A stretch of DNA of 64,000 nucleotides from Mesorhizobium sp. AR07 (GTDB taxonomy: Bacteria; Pseudomonadota; Alphaproteobacteria; Rhizobiales; Rhizobiaceae): assembly GCF_024746815.1 (NCBI RefSeq), contig NZ_CP080525.1, forward strand, positions 248,001 to 312,000, given 5' to 3'. Below, piece after piece: positions 56,031 through 63,758 of the stretch (the first letter of the stretch is position 1; every line of letters starts with the position of its first letter). The notes beneath the pieces were generated by a model. The model did no database searches. It saw only the letters and a program-made list of their open reading frames with translations, and was not told the DNA's origin. A program made the translations under genes and the position numbers.

Positions 56031-56385
56031 GTATTTCCCTCCCGTTTAAGCGGCCTCATCAGGAGGCGCGCGTTGGTCGCGTGTCAATCGCAGCTAACGG
56101 GATATTCGAGAAAAACCCTGTGATCTAAAATCCGCGAAGTTGCGTTGTTCGCAACTTCGCACCATGTTGGTGACACCCGAACGGGAGGTGGCTGTAACCA
56201 CCTCCCGCCCTCCGGGGAGCCAACTGGAACTCGGGGTCTGCAGCCTAGTCACTTGTTACGAGACAGCTGCGGGCCCCATCCAGCAATCCCAATGTACAGG
56301 TAGTGAGCCATCGGCGCCTGCTGTGGCGGACCCAATTCACAGGCTTTTTGTTCTATTTTTGTTCTGATGTCCGATGGGTGGCAGC
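56031..56385. other. Non-coding region with two perfect hairpins
   Basis: 355 bases. Hairpin 1: GCGAAGTTGCG (56134-56144), loop TTGTT, CGCAACTTCGC (56150-56160), 11 bp perfect. Hairpin 2: GGGAGGTGG (56183-56191), loop CTGTAA, CCACCTCCC (56198-56206), 9 bp perfect. Neither has a T-run, so they are not simple terminators. No gene is evident. Confidence 0.6.
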
Positions 56386-56673
56386 ATGCGCAGTACGGCC
56401 TTTGTCATCCTTACATGCGGCGCAACCTTAATGAGTCAATCTGGCTTAGCAGACGGCTTCACACTGTACGGCGACGGGACAAAATCATGTGGCTCATATA
56501 TCGCCGCGACTACAGGCAATCCGCCAGGGCAAACTAACCAATGGTCCGAGTCTGGAAAGACATGGCATGATGAAGCCTACGCATCAGCACAATGGCTTGA
56601 TGGCTTTATATCGGCGGCCAATTTGTTAGCTGGATGGACCATCGACGGTGACATCTATTCACGCATTCCTTAA
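56386..56673 (+). CDS. Secreted protein, probably C-terminally truncated
   Basis: 95 aa from MRSTAFVILTCGATLMSQSGLADG, a signal peptide cut near LADG; a further ATG lies at 56374. The mature part begins FTLYGDGTKSCGSYIAA and holds WLDGFISAANLLAG, like small rhizobial periplasmic proteins, then ends quickly in GDIYSRIP. The end overlaps the convergent ParB-like fragment by 68 bases, so both appear cut at a joining point near 56620-56670. Confidence 0.55.
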   Translation: MRSTAFVILTCGATLMSQSGLADGFTLYGDGTKSCGSYIAATTGNPPGQTNQWSESGKTWHDEAYASAQWLDGFISAANLLAGWTIDGDIYSRIP

Positions 56674-57148
56674 TGCGTTCCGCTTCGTCGTTAGTGAACT
56701 TTGGTGCCTCTGCGATTACCTTTTCCGCCTCCTTCAGTTTCGTCTCTGCACGTCGATGCTCCGCAACCGCTTTTGCAATCGTTCCGTCTGACACGGCTTT
56801 ACGCTGCTCGTCCTTATCCATGAACTTGGTGGCCTTGGCCGCAGCGCTTACCGCTACCTTCCCGCCTTCAACGGCGGCGATCAGTTCTTGAGAGGCATCA
56901 CGCTGGACTGTAGCAGCTGTCCGTATGTTTCTGTCCGATGTGTTGAGAAGTTCAGCCGCCTGCTTTTGCGTAACAAGTGGCAAATTTTCCGCTTGGTCTG
57001 AACGACGATCCCCCCCATGCTTCATCGTCGCCAGCTTAGCGGCCACCATCGCGCGTTGGCTTTCATTGAGGTGACGTCGCTTAAGGTTTAGAGAAACCAC
57101 CAAGGCTAGCGGATCGCCTAACTCACCAAGATAGTCACCGCATGCCAT
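56606..57148 (-). pseudogene. ParB-like phage protein, N-terminally truncated
   Basis: 180 aa reading frame. It starts within the family: GDPLALVVSLNLKRRHLNESQRAMVAAKLATMKHGGDRRSDQAENLPLVTQKQAAELLNTSDRNIRTAATV, then AVEGGKVAVSAAAKATKF. The ParB/sulfiredoxin nuclease domain that should come before this (80-100 residues) is missing, and the C-terminus after ERIKECVNRCHRRWSI looks replaced. Probably a remnant; it could still be expressed as a DNA-binding fragment. Confidence 0.6.
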
Positions 57149-57165
57149 GACATCCCCAACCGAAG

Positions 57166-57318
57166 TTAGAATGGCGCCGCGCTGACCAGTATCTCGCGAT
57201 CATTGCCGAGTTTCCTGATCAAATCCCACAGTTCTTCATGCGTGATGCCGTTTTCCACGGCAAAAACCGCCTCCTCATGAACCTCGACGACATCGCGCTT
57301 CGGCCGCTTTTTGGTCAT
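57166..57318 (-). CDS. Very small island protein
   Basis: 50 aa from MTKKRPKRDVVEVHEEAVFAVENGITHEELWDLIRKLGNDREI. The frame is open to 57450, but this ATG opens a sensible, charged, helical peptide. It lies just upstream of the ParB-like fragment on the same strand. No family recognised; may be a remnant. Confidence 0.45.
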   Translation of the reverse strand: MTKKRPKRDVVEVHEEAVFAVENGITHEELWDLIRKLGNDREILVSAAPF

Positions 57319-58241
57319 GACCCCACCCCTGGTTGCGACCGCTGTTGCGCAAGGGTGATATTTCGTCGACTGCGGGAATTGACGAAGCGGCCCGACAGTC
57401 CGTCGTTGGGGTAGGTTTGGCTGACCGTCGGGCCTAACCGACTCGGGCAAGCCGGCTAGCGCAACCGTAATATTAGCAAATCCTCAACAAAACCCTGCGC
57501 GGACGTTTTCCCCCGCTGATGGCCCATTTCGGGACGGGGGTGTGCTGGCATCGATCTTGCGTCGGACGGGGTACCGGGTGATCCCGGCCCTGATCGCGTA
57601 CCTGATCAGGTAGTAGGCTCGCCGGGCTTGAGGTGCTTGGGGTCTTCGCCCGGCGAGTTCACCGCAATGGGGATCGCCTGATCGATGATATCGCCCGCCG
57701 AAAGGAAGTTCATCTTCCGCGGCGAACATGCTGGAACTTAAGCGGAGCCGGGAGCTTACTTTTGGATGGACAAGCGTACCGCCAGCAAATTTCCCGGGCC
57801 AATTTCGAAATCGCACCAGCGGGGTGATTACTTTCCAGTCCTATTGCTACTTGGCACCTATGTGCTCGTGGGCGCAGTTGGGATCCTATATGCGATTGTA
57901 CGACTATCGCATCAGTTGTAGGTGTTATTGACCGGATTTCGAGGACGACGGAACCTATCGCCGCTTGTCACATCGCTGTGGAACCTGACAGGCCCGGCGA
58001 GGCCACCTACGGTTGATTAGGCCGATTGGCTTAGTTGCGCGATTTCTAATATATCCATAATTTAATCAACGCGGGGAGCCTCTACTAACCCCAACCCGCG
58101 TGGCCGGCGCGGCTCGCAACCCCCCGAAGCATGCCCGCGCCGGCCAGACGGTCCCACCTTGGTCCGCCGCAATTTAGCGATAGCTGATTCTTGACGTCGC
58201 ATCATGTCGGCGCAAGTCGGAGGTCGGGCGGGTAGATCGAT
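57319..58241. other. Gene-poor stretch of the island
   Basis: About 920 bases without a convincing gene. The reverse frame 57484-57816 has no coding character. It contains a 12-bp perfect inverted repeat, TGGCCGGCGCGG at 58101-58112 and CCGCGCCGGCCA at 58135-58146, with a 22-base loop. Likely decayed DNA or a structured RNA. Confidence 0.5.
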
Positions 58242-58616
58242 CTATGGGCAAGGCCAAGTCTGACTTAAACCTTCCAACACCCCGTTGCTTTTCGATTCCT
58301 GCCAGTTCGCAGGGTGGGCCTGCGCCCAATTCACAAATGCTTGTACGTAGGCGCCATAAGTAGGGGACGGGTCGCTGACACAGATCACACCCAACCTCCC
58401 GAGCCCGGCCTGCTTCGCTGCCAATTCGTTGTCTACCATCGCGTCGGCGAAGCCGCCGACATACCCGAGACAATAGCCATTACCAAAGGTTCCATAACCT
58501 GCTTTGCAAGCCCCCAATAGGCTTTGGACATTTTCAATCGCGTCTGCTGCATTCGCTTGATGTGCGAACAGGGCTGACATCAAAAGTGCCGCTGGGCCGA
58601 TCAAGTTCCGTTTCAT
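58242..58616 (-). CDS. Rap1a/Tai-family-like secreted protein
   Basis: 124 aa. Signal peptide MKRNLIGPAALLMSALFAHQANA, then SLLGACKAGYGTFGNGYCLGYVGGFADAM and a C-terminal ICVSDPSPTYGAYVQAFVNWAQAHPANWQE...LSQTWPCP, with paired cysteines. This pattern is that of the Rap1a/Tai domain, whose named members are periplasmic immunity proteins against type VI secretion amidases. No cognate effector is seen here. Likely cargo of the island; role inferred. Confidence 0.65.
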   Translation of the reverse strand: MKRNLIGPAALLMSALFAHQANAADAIENVQSLLGACKAGYGTFGNGYCLGYVGGFADAMVDNELAAKQAGLGRLGVICVSDPSPTYGAYVQAFVNWAQAHPANWQESKSNGVLEGLSQTWPCP

Positions 58617-58748
58617 GTTGCCCCCCCCGCTCGATTTTGGAATTCATAACCTAGGCTAACATCACCGATCAGAGCAACAGCATTGCGCGTTTCCCAATAT
58701 GCAGAAGCGTGCAACCCCAAAACATGACCCTACGCAATTCCGAGATGC

Positions 58749-59360
58749 TCACTGTGGGGCCGAAGAAGCGGTAGTGGCCAGCGCCGCACTATTGGATTTG
58801 GAAGCGACCGACACAAACCGCACAACTGAAATGTGTTGCCAGTTGATCGTAACTGGACCTTGGGGAGTGTCGACCCAAAGAAAATCGTCACCGCCGTGTA
58901 CGTATCGTGTGCCGTCGCAGTCAGCGAACCAAGCGCCCGGTTTTGGTAGTGTGATTTTCGAAATGTCTTCTACCTCGAAAAACCGGCCTGACTGCATCAG
59001 CATATCTTCATAAAGAGATTGAGCCCTTCGAAGCGCTTCAACAGCCTGTTTCTGCGCAATGCCGGCAATGAAACCGCCGACCAACGACAGCGCTGCGGCT
59101 TCGGCTGCAAACGTCATGCTAGGCGTACCAATGACCCCTAGCATGCCACCAGAGTGCCCTAGAACCCTTAGGGCCGGGGCTTGAATGGCGGCAATTTCTG
59201 CTACCTTCGCCGCAACGTATAGTTTGATCCGGCCCACGTGGATCCAGGCGCCAGAGGAAAGCATGACCCTCATTGCGCCGACTTCCTCCGCAGATTCAAT
59301 TGATCCGTCTGTACCTTCGGCAAGCATCTCAAAGCCCCTCCCGTTCCCCGGCCGCGACAT
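58749..59360 (-). CDS. Island protein of unknown function
   Basis: 203 aa; it may start at the M in MLAEGTDGSIESAEEVGAM. The central Gly/Ala-rich hydrophobic part (LRVLGHSGGMLGVIGTPSMTFAAEAAALSLVGGFIAGIAQ) could associate with membrane; then charged and beta-rich. No family recognised. Confidence 0.5.
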   Translation of the reverse strand: MSRPGNGRGFEMLAEGTDGSIESAEEVGAMRVMLSSGAWIHVGRIKLYVAAKVAEIAAIQAPALRVLGHSGGMLGVIGTPSMTFAAEAAALSLVGGFIAGIAQKQAVEALRRAQSLYEDMLMQSGRFFEVEDISKITLPKPGAWFADCDGTRYVHGGDDFLWVDTPQGPVTINWQHISVVRFVSVASKSNSAALATTASSAPQ

Positions 59361-59558
59361 GCTCTGCGGTCAGGCAGAAGTCGAGTTGCTGCCGGGGGGA
59401 TAAACGTTCTATTCTGCGACTGGATGCCGGATCGGGCGTGCTGATACTCGAGGATCGGCTTCGACGCATCGGAGCCAGAGCGCGTTCTGGCGTAGTAACT
59501 GGGACGCGCTTTCTATGTGGGGCCGTGTGGCGTCGAAGCTCTTGTCGGTAGATTACGA

Positions 59559-59828
59559 TCATTCGGCGTCGGTGTCGGCGACCCAAATTGATTCAGTGAT
59601 CGGGCCGCCCGAATTGCGAATGATTGGACCGCTTGGTGGCTCCGACTTTGCACCTTCGCGAAACCTAGCCAAATTGGGATTGAAGAAGGGGGAACTGGGG
59701 GCGACGCGAGCAACTGTATTGATTGCAGCCTTCGCTTTGAGGCGACGCGTCGCTGCCCGTTTCTGCGCACGCGCCTTTCTGGCTTGCAGAGCGTGGCACT
59801 TAAGTCTTTTGGCCATCGAATGTTCCAT
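59559..59828 (-). CDS. Small basic protein of unknown function
   Basis: 89 aa (or 85 from MAKRLKCHALQ). The N-terminal half is very rich in Arg/Lys/Ala (ARKARAQKRAATRRLKAKAA), suggesting nucleic-acid binding or a chance GC-rich frame. It ends ESIWVADTDAE. Weak support as a real gene. Confidence 0.4.
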   Translation of the reverse strand: MEHSMAKRLKCHALQARKARAQKRAATRRLKAKAAINTVARVAPSSPFFNPNLARFREGAKSEPPSGPIIRNSGGPITESIWVADTDAE

Positions 59829-59888
59829 ATTCCCCCGTCACCCGGGAACCATTGCGCAACAGGGGCATGTAAGCAAGTTGCGCCACCG

Positions 59889-60107
59889 CTACGTCCGCAG
59901 TTTCACGCCTGTTTCGTTGATGAACTCCACGCCGGCCAACTCAAGGGCACTGCGGATCGCGGCTAGGTTGTTTGGGGACGGAATGCGGCGACCTTTTTCA
60001 AATTCTCTGATGGTGCTTTCGCTCAGGTTGGATCTCGTTCCAAGCCTTGTTTGTGACCAATCAAGAAGACCTCTTGCCGCGCGAGACTGCTCTGAGGTGA
60101 TAGACAT
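59889..60107 (-). CDS. XRE-family helix-turn-helix repressor
   Basis: 72 aa from MSITSEQSRAARGLLDWSQTRLG. Classic XRE fold: LLDWSQTRLGTRSNLSESTIREFEKGRRIPSPNNLAAIRSALELAGVEF. Divergent from an unknown gene across about 116 bases that hold an inverted operator pair. Proteins of this short type often act as a repressor for the gene across from them. Confidence 0.82.
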   Translation of the reverse strand: MSITSEQSRAARGLLDWSQTRLGTRSNLSESTIREFEKGRRIPSPNNLAAIRSALELAGVEFINETGVKLRT

Positions 60108-60129
60108 TATGCCTCCCTGTTTCTGATTT

Positions 60130-60195
60130 CCGTTTATCACAAACGAAAAGCGTTGACGCCATCAAAAATACGCGCTTTACGTATATGGTAAACGG
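60130..60195. promoter_or_regulatory. Operator pair for the XRE repressor
   Basis: CCGTTTATCA at 60130-60139 and TGGTAAACGG at 60186-60195 are inverted copies (one mismatch) flanking the divergent promoter region. A further AAACGAAAAGCG lies between them. Confidence 0.5.
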
Positions 60196-60223
60196 AAATC
60201 GTTGAATCATCGAGGAGCCGAAC

Positions 60224-60511
60224 ATGAACGCCGACACAGTTAACAATGCCGACCAACCGGACGACACCTGGGCCTTCAAACTCGGCGAGTGGATCACCCA
60301 CCGTGACCAGCCGATGCCGTCACTCGTCTTAAGCCGAGTGCGGACATGTAAGGGCAATGAGATTTACGGCGTGCGTTCATTCGCAACCGTGGATCCAAAC
60401 AGGGACAGGATGATGCTAGGTGATAGTCTGGTCCCGATGACTGACGATCATCCCGACTGGCGCGACTGCCTGCTGGCAGACACACCGTTCGATCCACGCG
60501 TAGCAGCCTGA
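60224..60511 (+). CDS. Unknown protein under XRE control
   Basis: 95 aa from MNADTVNNADQPDDTWAFKLGEW with GAGGAG eight bases upstream. Beta-rich (SLVLSRVRTCKGNEIYGVRSFATVD), with LVPMTDDHPDWRDCLL. No family recognised. A terminator follows after 23 bases, so it is a single-gene unit opposite the repressor. Confidence 0.65.
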   Translation: MNADTVNNADQPDDTWAFKLGEWITHRDQPMPSLVLSRVRTCKGNEIYGVRSFATVDPNRDRMMLGDSLVPMTDDHPDWRDCLLADTPFDPRVAA

Positions 60512-60534
60512 CCGCGCGGCATCGCGACGACAGA

Positions 60535-60557
60535 AGCCCGCCTCGCGCGGGCTTTTT
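60535..60557 (+). terminator. Rho-independent terminator
   Basis: 7-bp stem AGCCCGC/GCGGGCT with loop CTCGC, then five T residues. Ends transcription of the last island gene before attR. Confidence 0.8.
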
Positions 60558-60559
60558 CT

Positions 60560-60580
60560 GTTGCATATCTGTTGCATGGA
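60560..60580. repeat. Integrase arm-type site candidate, right
   Basis: Identical to 43073-43093. Further TGTTGCA and inverted TGCAAC units lie at about 60620-60643, so the right arm may have more integrase sites. Confidence 0.55.
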
Positions 60581-60703
60581 TCAAATCGCAACACGTTGAA
60601 AATCGCGGTAATGCGCGGAATCTGTTGCAAGGCGATGCAACAGGAAAAAGCCGCTTCTGCGCATTTCGTAGTTTCTATCTCGTTGAATTTATTGAGGTTT
60701 TAT

Positions 60704-60749
60704 TTGGCTGGGGAACCTGGATTCGAACCAGGACTAACGGAGTCAGAGT
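60704..60749. repeat. attR, right 46-nt direct repeat
   Basis: Perfect match to 42986-43031. Here it forms the 3' half of an intact tRNA-Gln, restored by sequence carried in on the island. Confidence 0.9.
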
Positions 60750-60778
60750 CCGTGGGTCTACCGTTAACCTATTCCCCA
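60705..60778 (-). tRNA. tRNA-Gln (anticodon CTG)
   Basis: Complete cloverleaf on the minus strand, 74 nt with encoded CCA. Acceptor stem TGGGGAA/TTCCCCA, anticodon stem ACGGA/TCCGT with loop CTCTGAC giving CTG, T-loop TTCGAAT. The island uses its 3' half from the anticodon loop onward as the attachment site and leaves it functional. Confidence 0.93.
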
Positions 60779-60954
60779 GCAGGCGCGGTCATGAACCGTG
60801 CGGGCCGAGCGGGCAAGCCGCTATGAGCGCTGCCTTGTAGCCGCCAGCGGAAAATAGTCAAGCCTGCTCGGCAGTTCAATCGCCAGGTTTTATCAGCCAG
60901 TTCGAGGCGCCACGTCCAGATGCCGCGCACGGACCTCGATTCCAACTGCGCGTA

Positions 60955-61887
60955 TCAGCTCTCCCTGCGGCTGAACTGCGACCGTTCAAAAAACAGCACG
61001 ACGCCCAAGCCCAGAATCAGCGGGATGATCAGATAAAACAGCCGGAACACCAGCAGCGCCGCCAGCACACCGACCGGATCCATGTCGGATAACCCGGCCA
61101 GGAACACCACTTCGAACACGCCGAGCCCGCCAGGCGCATGCGAGATCTGCGCGATCGAGAAGGAGACGAGGAAGACGCCGAGCACGACGAAATAGCCGGG
61201 ATTGTGGGCTTCGGGCAGGGCGAAGAAGATGATCGCGGCGGCCGCCAAGAGCTCGATCGGGCCGATCAGCAATTGCCTGGCGACGATCGGCAGCGCCGGA
61301 TAGTGCAGCTGGAAGCTGCCGATCTTCAGCGGGCGCAGATGCAGCCAGCTGCCGAATATGTAGGCGGCGACGAGCAGCAGCAGGGCGATCCCCGCCGCCT
61401 CCGACAGCCCGTGATGGGCAATGCCGGAAAAGCGGTCGATGATCTGCGGCTCGAAGACCAGGACGAGGCCGGAGGCGAGAATCGTCGACAGCACGAAGGT
61501 GATCCAACAGATCGCCACCAGCACGCCGACATCCTGGCCGCTCAGGCCCCTGGTGCCATAGGCGCGGTAGCGGATGACGGCGCCGGAAAACACCGAGCCG
61601 CCGATGTTGTGCGACAGCGCATAGGTGGTGAACGAGCACAGCGTGACGAACAGCCACGACACTTTTTTCCCAATATGCAAAAGCGCGATGTGGTCGTAGC
61701 CGGCGAGCGAGGCATAGGCGACGACCGAACACAGCGCCGCGAGAACCCAACCACGGGTTGGAATGGCAGTGATGCCTTCCCAGACATCGTCGAGCGAGAT
61801 GCCGCGCAGCTCGTGCCAGAGCAGCAACAGCGAGAAAATCACCGCCGCGATGCCGACGACCGGCCAGAAGTAGCGTCTCCAGTTCAT
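60955..61887 (-). CDS. YbhN/UPF0104-type membrane protein (lysylphosphatidylglycerol synthase TM family)
   Basis: 310 aa from MNWRRYFWPVVGIAAVIF; eight or so membrane helices. It carries the family hallmarks SHNIGGSVFSGAVIRYRAY and HAPGGLGVFE. Only the membrane (flippase-like) part is present; the C-terminal aminoacyl-transferase domain of MprF is absent. Possibly moves a lipid. The frame is open to 61962 but the polar extension is unlikely. Confidence 0.85.
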   Translation of the reverse strand: MNWRRYFWPVVGIAAVIFSLLLLWHELRGISLDDVWEGITAIPTRGWVLAALCSVVAYASLAGYDHIALLHIGKKVSWLFVTLCSFTTYALSHNIGGSVFSGAVIRYRAYGTRGLSGQDVGVLVAICWITFVLSTILASGLVLVFEPQIIDRFSGIAHHGLSEAAGIALLLLVAAYIFGSWLHLRPLKIGSFQLHYPALPIVARQLLIGPIELLAAAAIIFFALPEAHNPGYFVVLGVFLVSFSIAQISHAPGGLGVFEVVFLAGLSDMDPVGVLAALLVFRLFYLIIPLILGLGVVLFFERSQFSRRES

Positions 61888-62266
61888 TGCCTGACTGCCA
61901 TGCGTTGCCGATCCGCTTCCTTTTCTGTCGAGAGGCCGGCAGCGCCGGATTCTTCCGCTCATTTCAGAAATGCCTCATTGAAGCCGGCTATTCAACCGCG
62001 AACGTTTTCGGCGCCGGCAGCCAGCAGGATTTGTCTGTGTCGAGAGCGGCTGAAAGGGGCGCCGGCAGGTGTTGCGCTACCAATCCTGGCTTGCGGATAC
62101 ATTACGCGGCGCGGCCGGACAGGCGAGTTTGCGCGGCCAGCCGGCAAAATTCGGCACGCGGCTCTTGGTGATCGGGCACAGCACTGTTAGGCTGGCGGCA
62201 ACTTAAAACACGTCAAAGCGCCTGCGGCGTCCGTCATCGGTTCGCGCGGCGCCGGAAGGAACGACA
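61888..62266. other. Divergent gap between the YbhN-type and ppx genes
   Basis: About 379 bases with no clear gene, promoter pair or repeat that I can identify. Confidence 0.5.
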
Positions 62267-63619
62267 GTGGAAGACCGCGACACCGGCGCCGGCGCGCCGG
62301 AGGTGGGCGCGTCCAGCGCTTCCCCAGGGCCGGCTGGCTCGTGGCGGCAACGCCGCCCGTCGGAGCCCCGCTCCGCGGACGGGCAGGCTGATGACGCGAC
62401 CCATAACCAGAAGGGCAAGCCCAAGAAGCGGCGCAAGCGCAGGCGCGGGCGCAAGGTTTTTGCGCGCGACGATGCGCATCCCGCACAGGTCAGATCACCA
62501 GTGCCCGGCAATGCCGCTGCCTCGATAGCCAAGGCGTCTCAACCGCCGGAGTCGGTGGCCGCGCCCGTCGCTTCGCCGGCACGGCCGGAACAGGGCGTGC
62601 GTCGGCCGCCGCTGCACGAACTTCCCGTGTTTGCGGCACTCGATCTCGGCACCAACAATTGCCGGCTGCTGGTTGCCGTGCCGACGCGGCATGGCCAGTT
62701 CCGCGTCATCGACGCCTTTTCGCGCATCGTCAGGCTGGGCGAGGGGCTCACCGCCAATGGCCGGCTCGGCCAGCCGGCGATGGACCGCGCGGTCGAGGCG
62801 TTGAAGATCTGCGGCGACAAGCTGCGCAACCGCAAGATCCGAAAGGCCCGGCTGATCGCCACCGAAGCCTGCCGCACGGCCGACAATGGCGTCGAGTTTC
62901 TCGACCGCGTCGAGCGCGAGGCCGGCCTGAAACTCGAGATCATCGATCGCCAGACCGAAGCGCGACTGGCGGTTTCCGGCTGCGGCTCGCTGGTCGAGCG
63001 CGACACGCAAGGCGTCGTGCTGTTCGATATCGGCGGCGGCTCGTCCGAAATCGCGCTGATCGACCTCGCCGGCCGCCGTTCGCCAAGGCTCGCCAACCAT
63101 ATCGTGTCGTGGACGTCGCTGCCGGTCGGCGTCGTTTCGCTGGCCGAGCGTTTTGGCGGCCGCACGGTGACGCGCGAGACCTTTGCCGCGATGGTCGACG
63201 ACGTCGCCGGCCGGTTGGCCAGCTTCGATGGTCGCGACCGGCTGAGCCATCTCAAGGCCAGTCCGAATTTTCATCTGCTCGGCACGTCGGGCACGGTGAC
63301 GACGCTGGCCGGCGTTCACCTTGATCTCGAACGTTACGATCGCCGCCGTGTCGATGGCCTGTGGATGGATCGCGACAGCGTCGACCGCATGGTCGAAAAG
63401 CTGGTCGGCTGGGATTTCCAGCAGCGCTGCGCCAACCCTTGCATCGGCGCCGATCGCGCCGATCTGGTGCTGGCGGGCTGCGCAATCCTCGAAGCGATCC
63501 GCGCCGTGTGGCCGTCGGAACGATTGCGCGTCGCCGACCGCGGCCTGCGCGAGGGCATATTGAGCGAACTGATGGCCGACGACGGCGTCTGGCGCAACGA
63601 TGGGCGTGGCAGAGCATGA
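62267..63619 (+). CDS. Ppx/GppA family exopolyphosphatase with basic N-terminal extension
   Basis: 450 aa from GTG with AAGGA upstream. Residues 1-120 are a disordered extension including KGKPKKRRKRRRGRK, a nucleic-acid-binding-like patch. The ASKHA phosphatase core follows: AALDLGTNNCRLLV (phosphate 1), ATEACRTADNG, FDIGGGSSEIALID (phosphate 2) and LLGTSGTVTTLAG. It hydrolyses polyphosphate or pppGpp. The extension is longer than in most Ppx/GppA proteins. rlmE follows after a repeat, an arrangement common in this order. Confidence 0.92.
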   Translation: MEDRDTGAGAPEVGASSASPGPAGSWRQRRPSEPRSADGQADDATHNQKGKPKKRRKRRRGRKVFARDDAHPAQVRSPVPGNAAASIAKASQPPESVAAPVASPARPEQGVRRPPLHELPVFAALDLGTNNCRLLVAVPTRHGQFRVIDAFSRIVRLGEGLTANGRLGQPAMDRAVEALKICGDKLRNRKIRKARLIATEACRTADNGVEFLDRVEREAGLKLEIIDRQTEARLAVSGCGSLVERDTQGVVLFDIGGGSSEIALIDLAGRRSPRLANHIVSWTSLPVGVVSLAERFGGRTVTRETFAAMVDDVAGRLASFDGRDRLSHLKASPNFHLLGTSGTVTTLAGVHLDLERYDRRRVDGLWMDRDSVDRMVEKLVGWDFQQRCANPCIGADRADLVLAGCAILEAIRAVWPSERLRVADRGLREGILSELMADDGVWRNDGRGRA

Positions 63620-63746
63620 TCCCGAACCGAAGGACCGCGTCAGCGAAAAGTGGCAACCGGTTTTCGGGAAAGATCATGCTCGGACAAGATTTGAGCATGA
63701 TCCCGAAAAGTGGCCGCCGGTTTTCGGCAAAGATCATGCTCCAACA
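63616..63746. repeat. Dispersed palindromic repeat, family C, two tandem units
   Basis: Two units of GAAAAGTGGCAACCGGTTTTC/GATCATGC type, the first at about 63616-63685 and the second at about 63695-63746. They fill the ppx-rlmE gap; the same unit occurs at 8499-8566. Confidence 0.65.
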
Positions 63747-63758
63747 AGAAATTAGCCA

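Larger units (their letters stand above)
42986..60749. mobile_element. 17.8-kb integrated phage-like island in tRNA-Gln
   Basis: Bounded by a 46-nt perfect direct repeat (42986-43031 and 60704-60749) that equals the 3' half of tRNA-Gln. Contents from left to right: integrase, excisionase-like HTH, replication genes with iterons, small unknown genes, cold-shock-like protein, prohead protease, small terminase, a cargo operon, a shortened tape-measure protein, then accessory genes. Large terminase, portal, capsid, connector and lysis genes are missing, so it cannot make phage alone. Either a decayed prophage or a PICI-like satellite. Confidence 0.85.

Noticed and set aside
57484..57816. 110-codon reverse frame
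   Set aside because: Arg/Pro/Gly-rich without pattern, no start signal; probably decayed DNA.
42986..60749. Intact prophage
   Set aside because: No large terminase, portal, major capsid, tail tube or lysis genes could be found in any frame.
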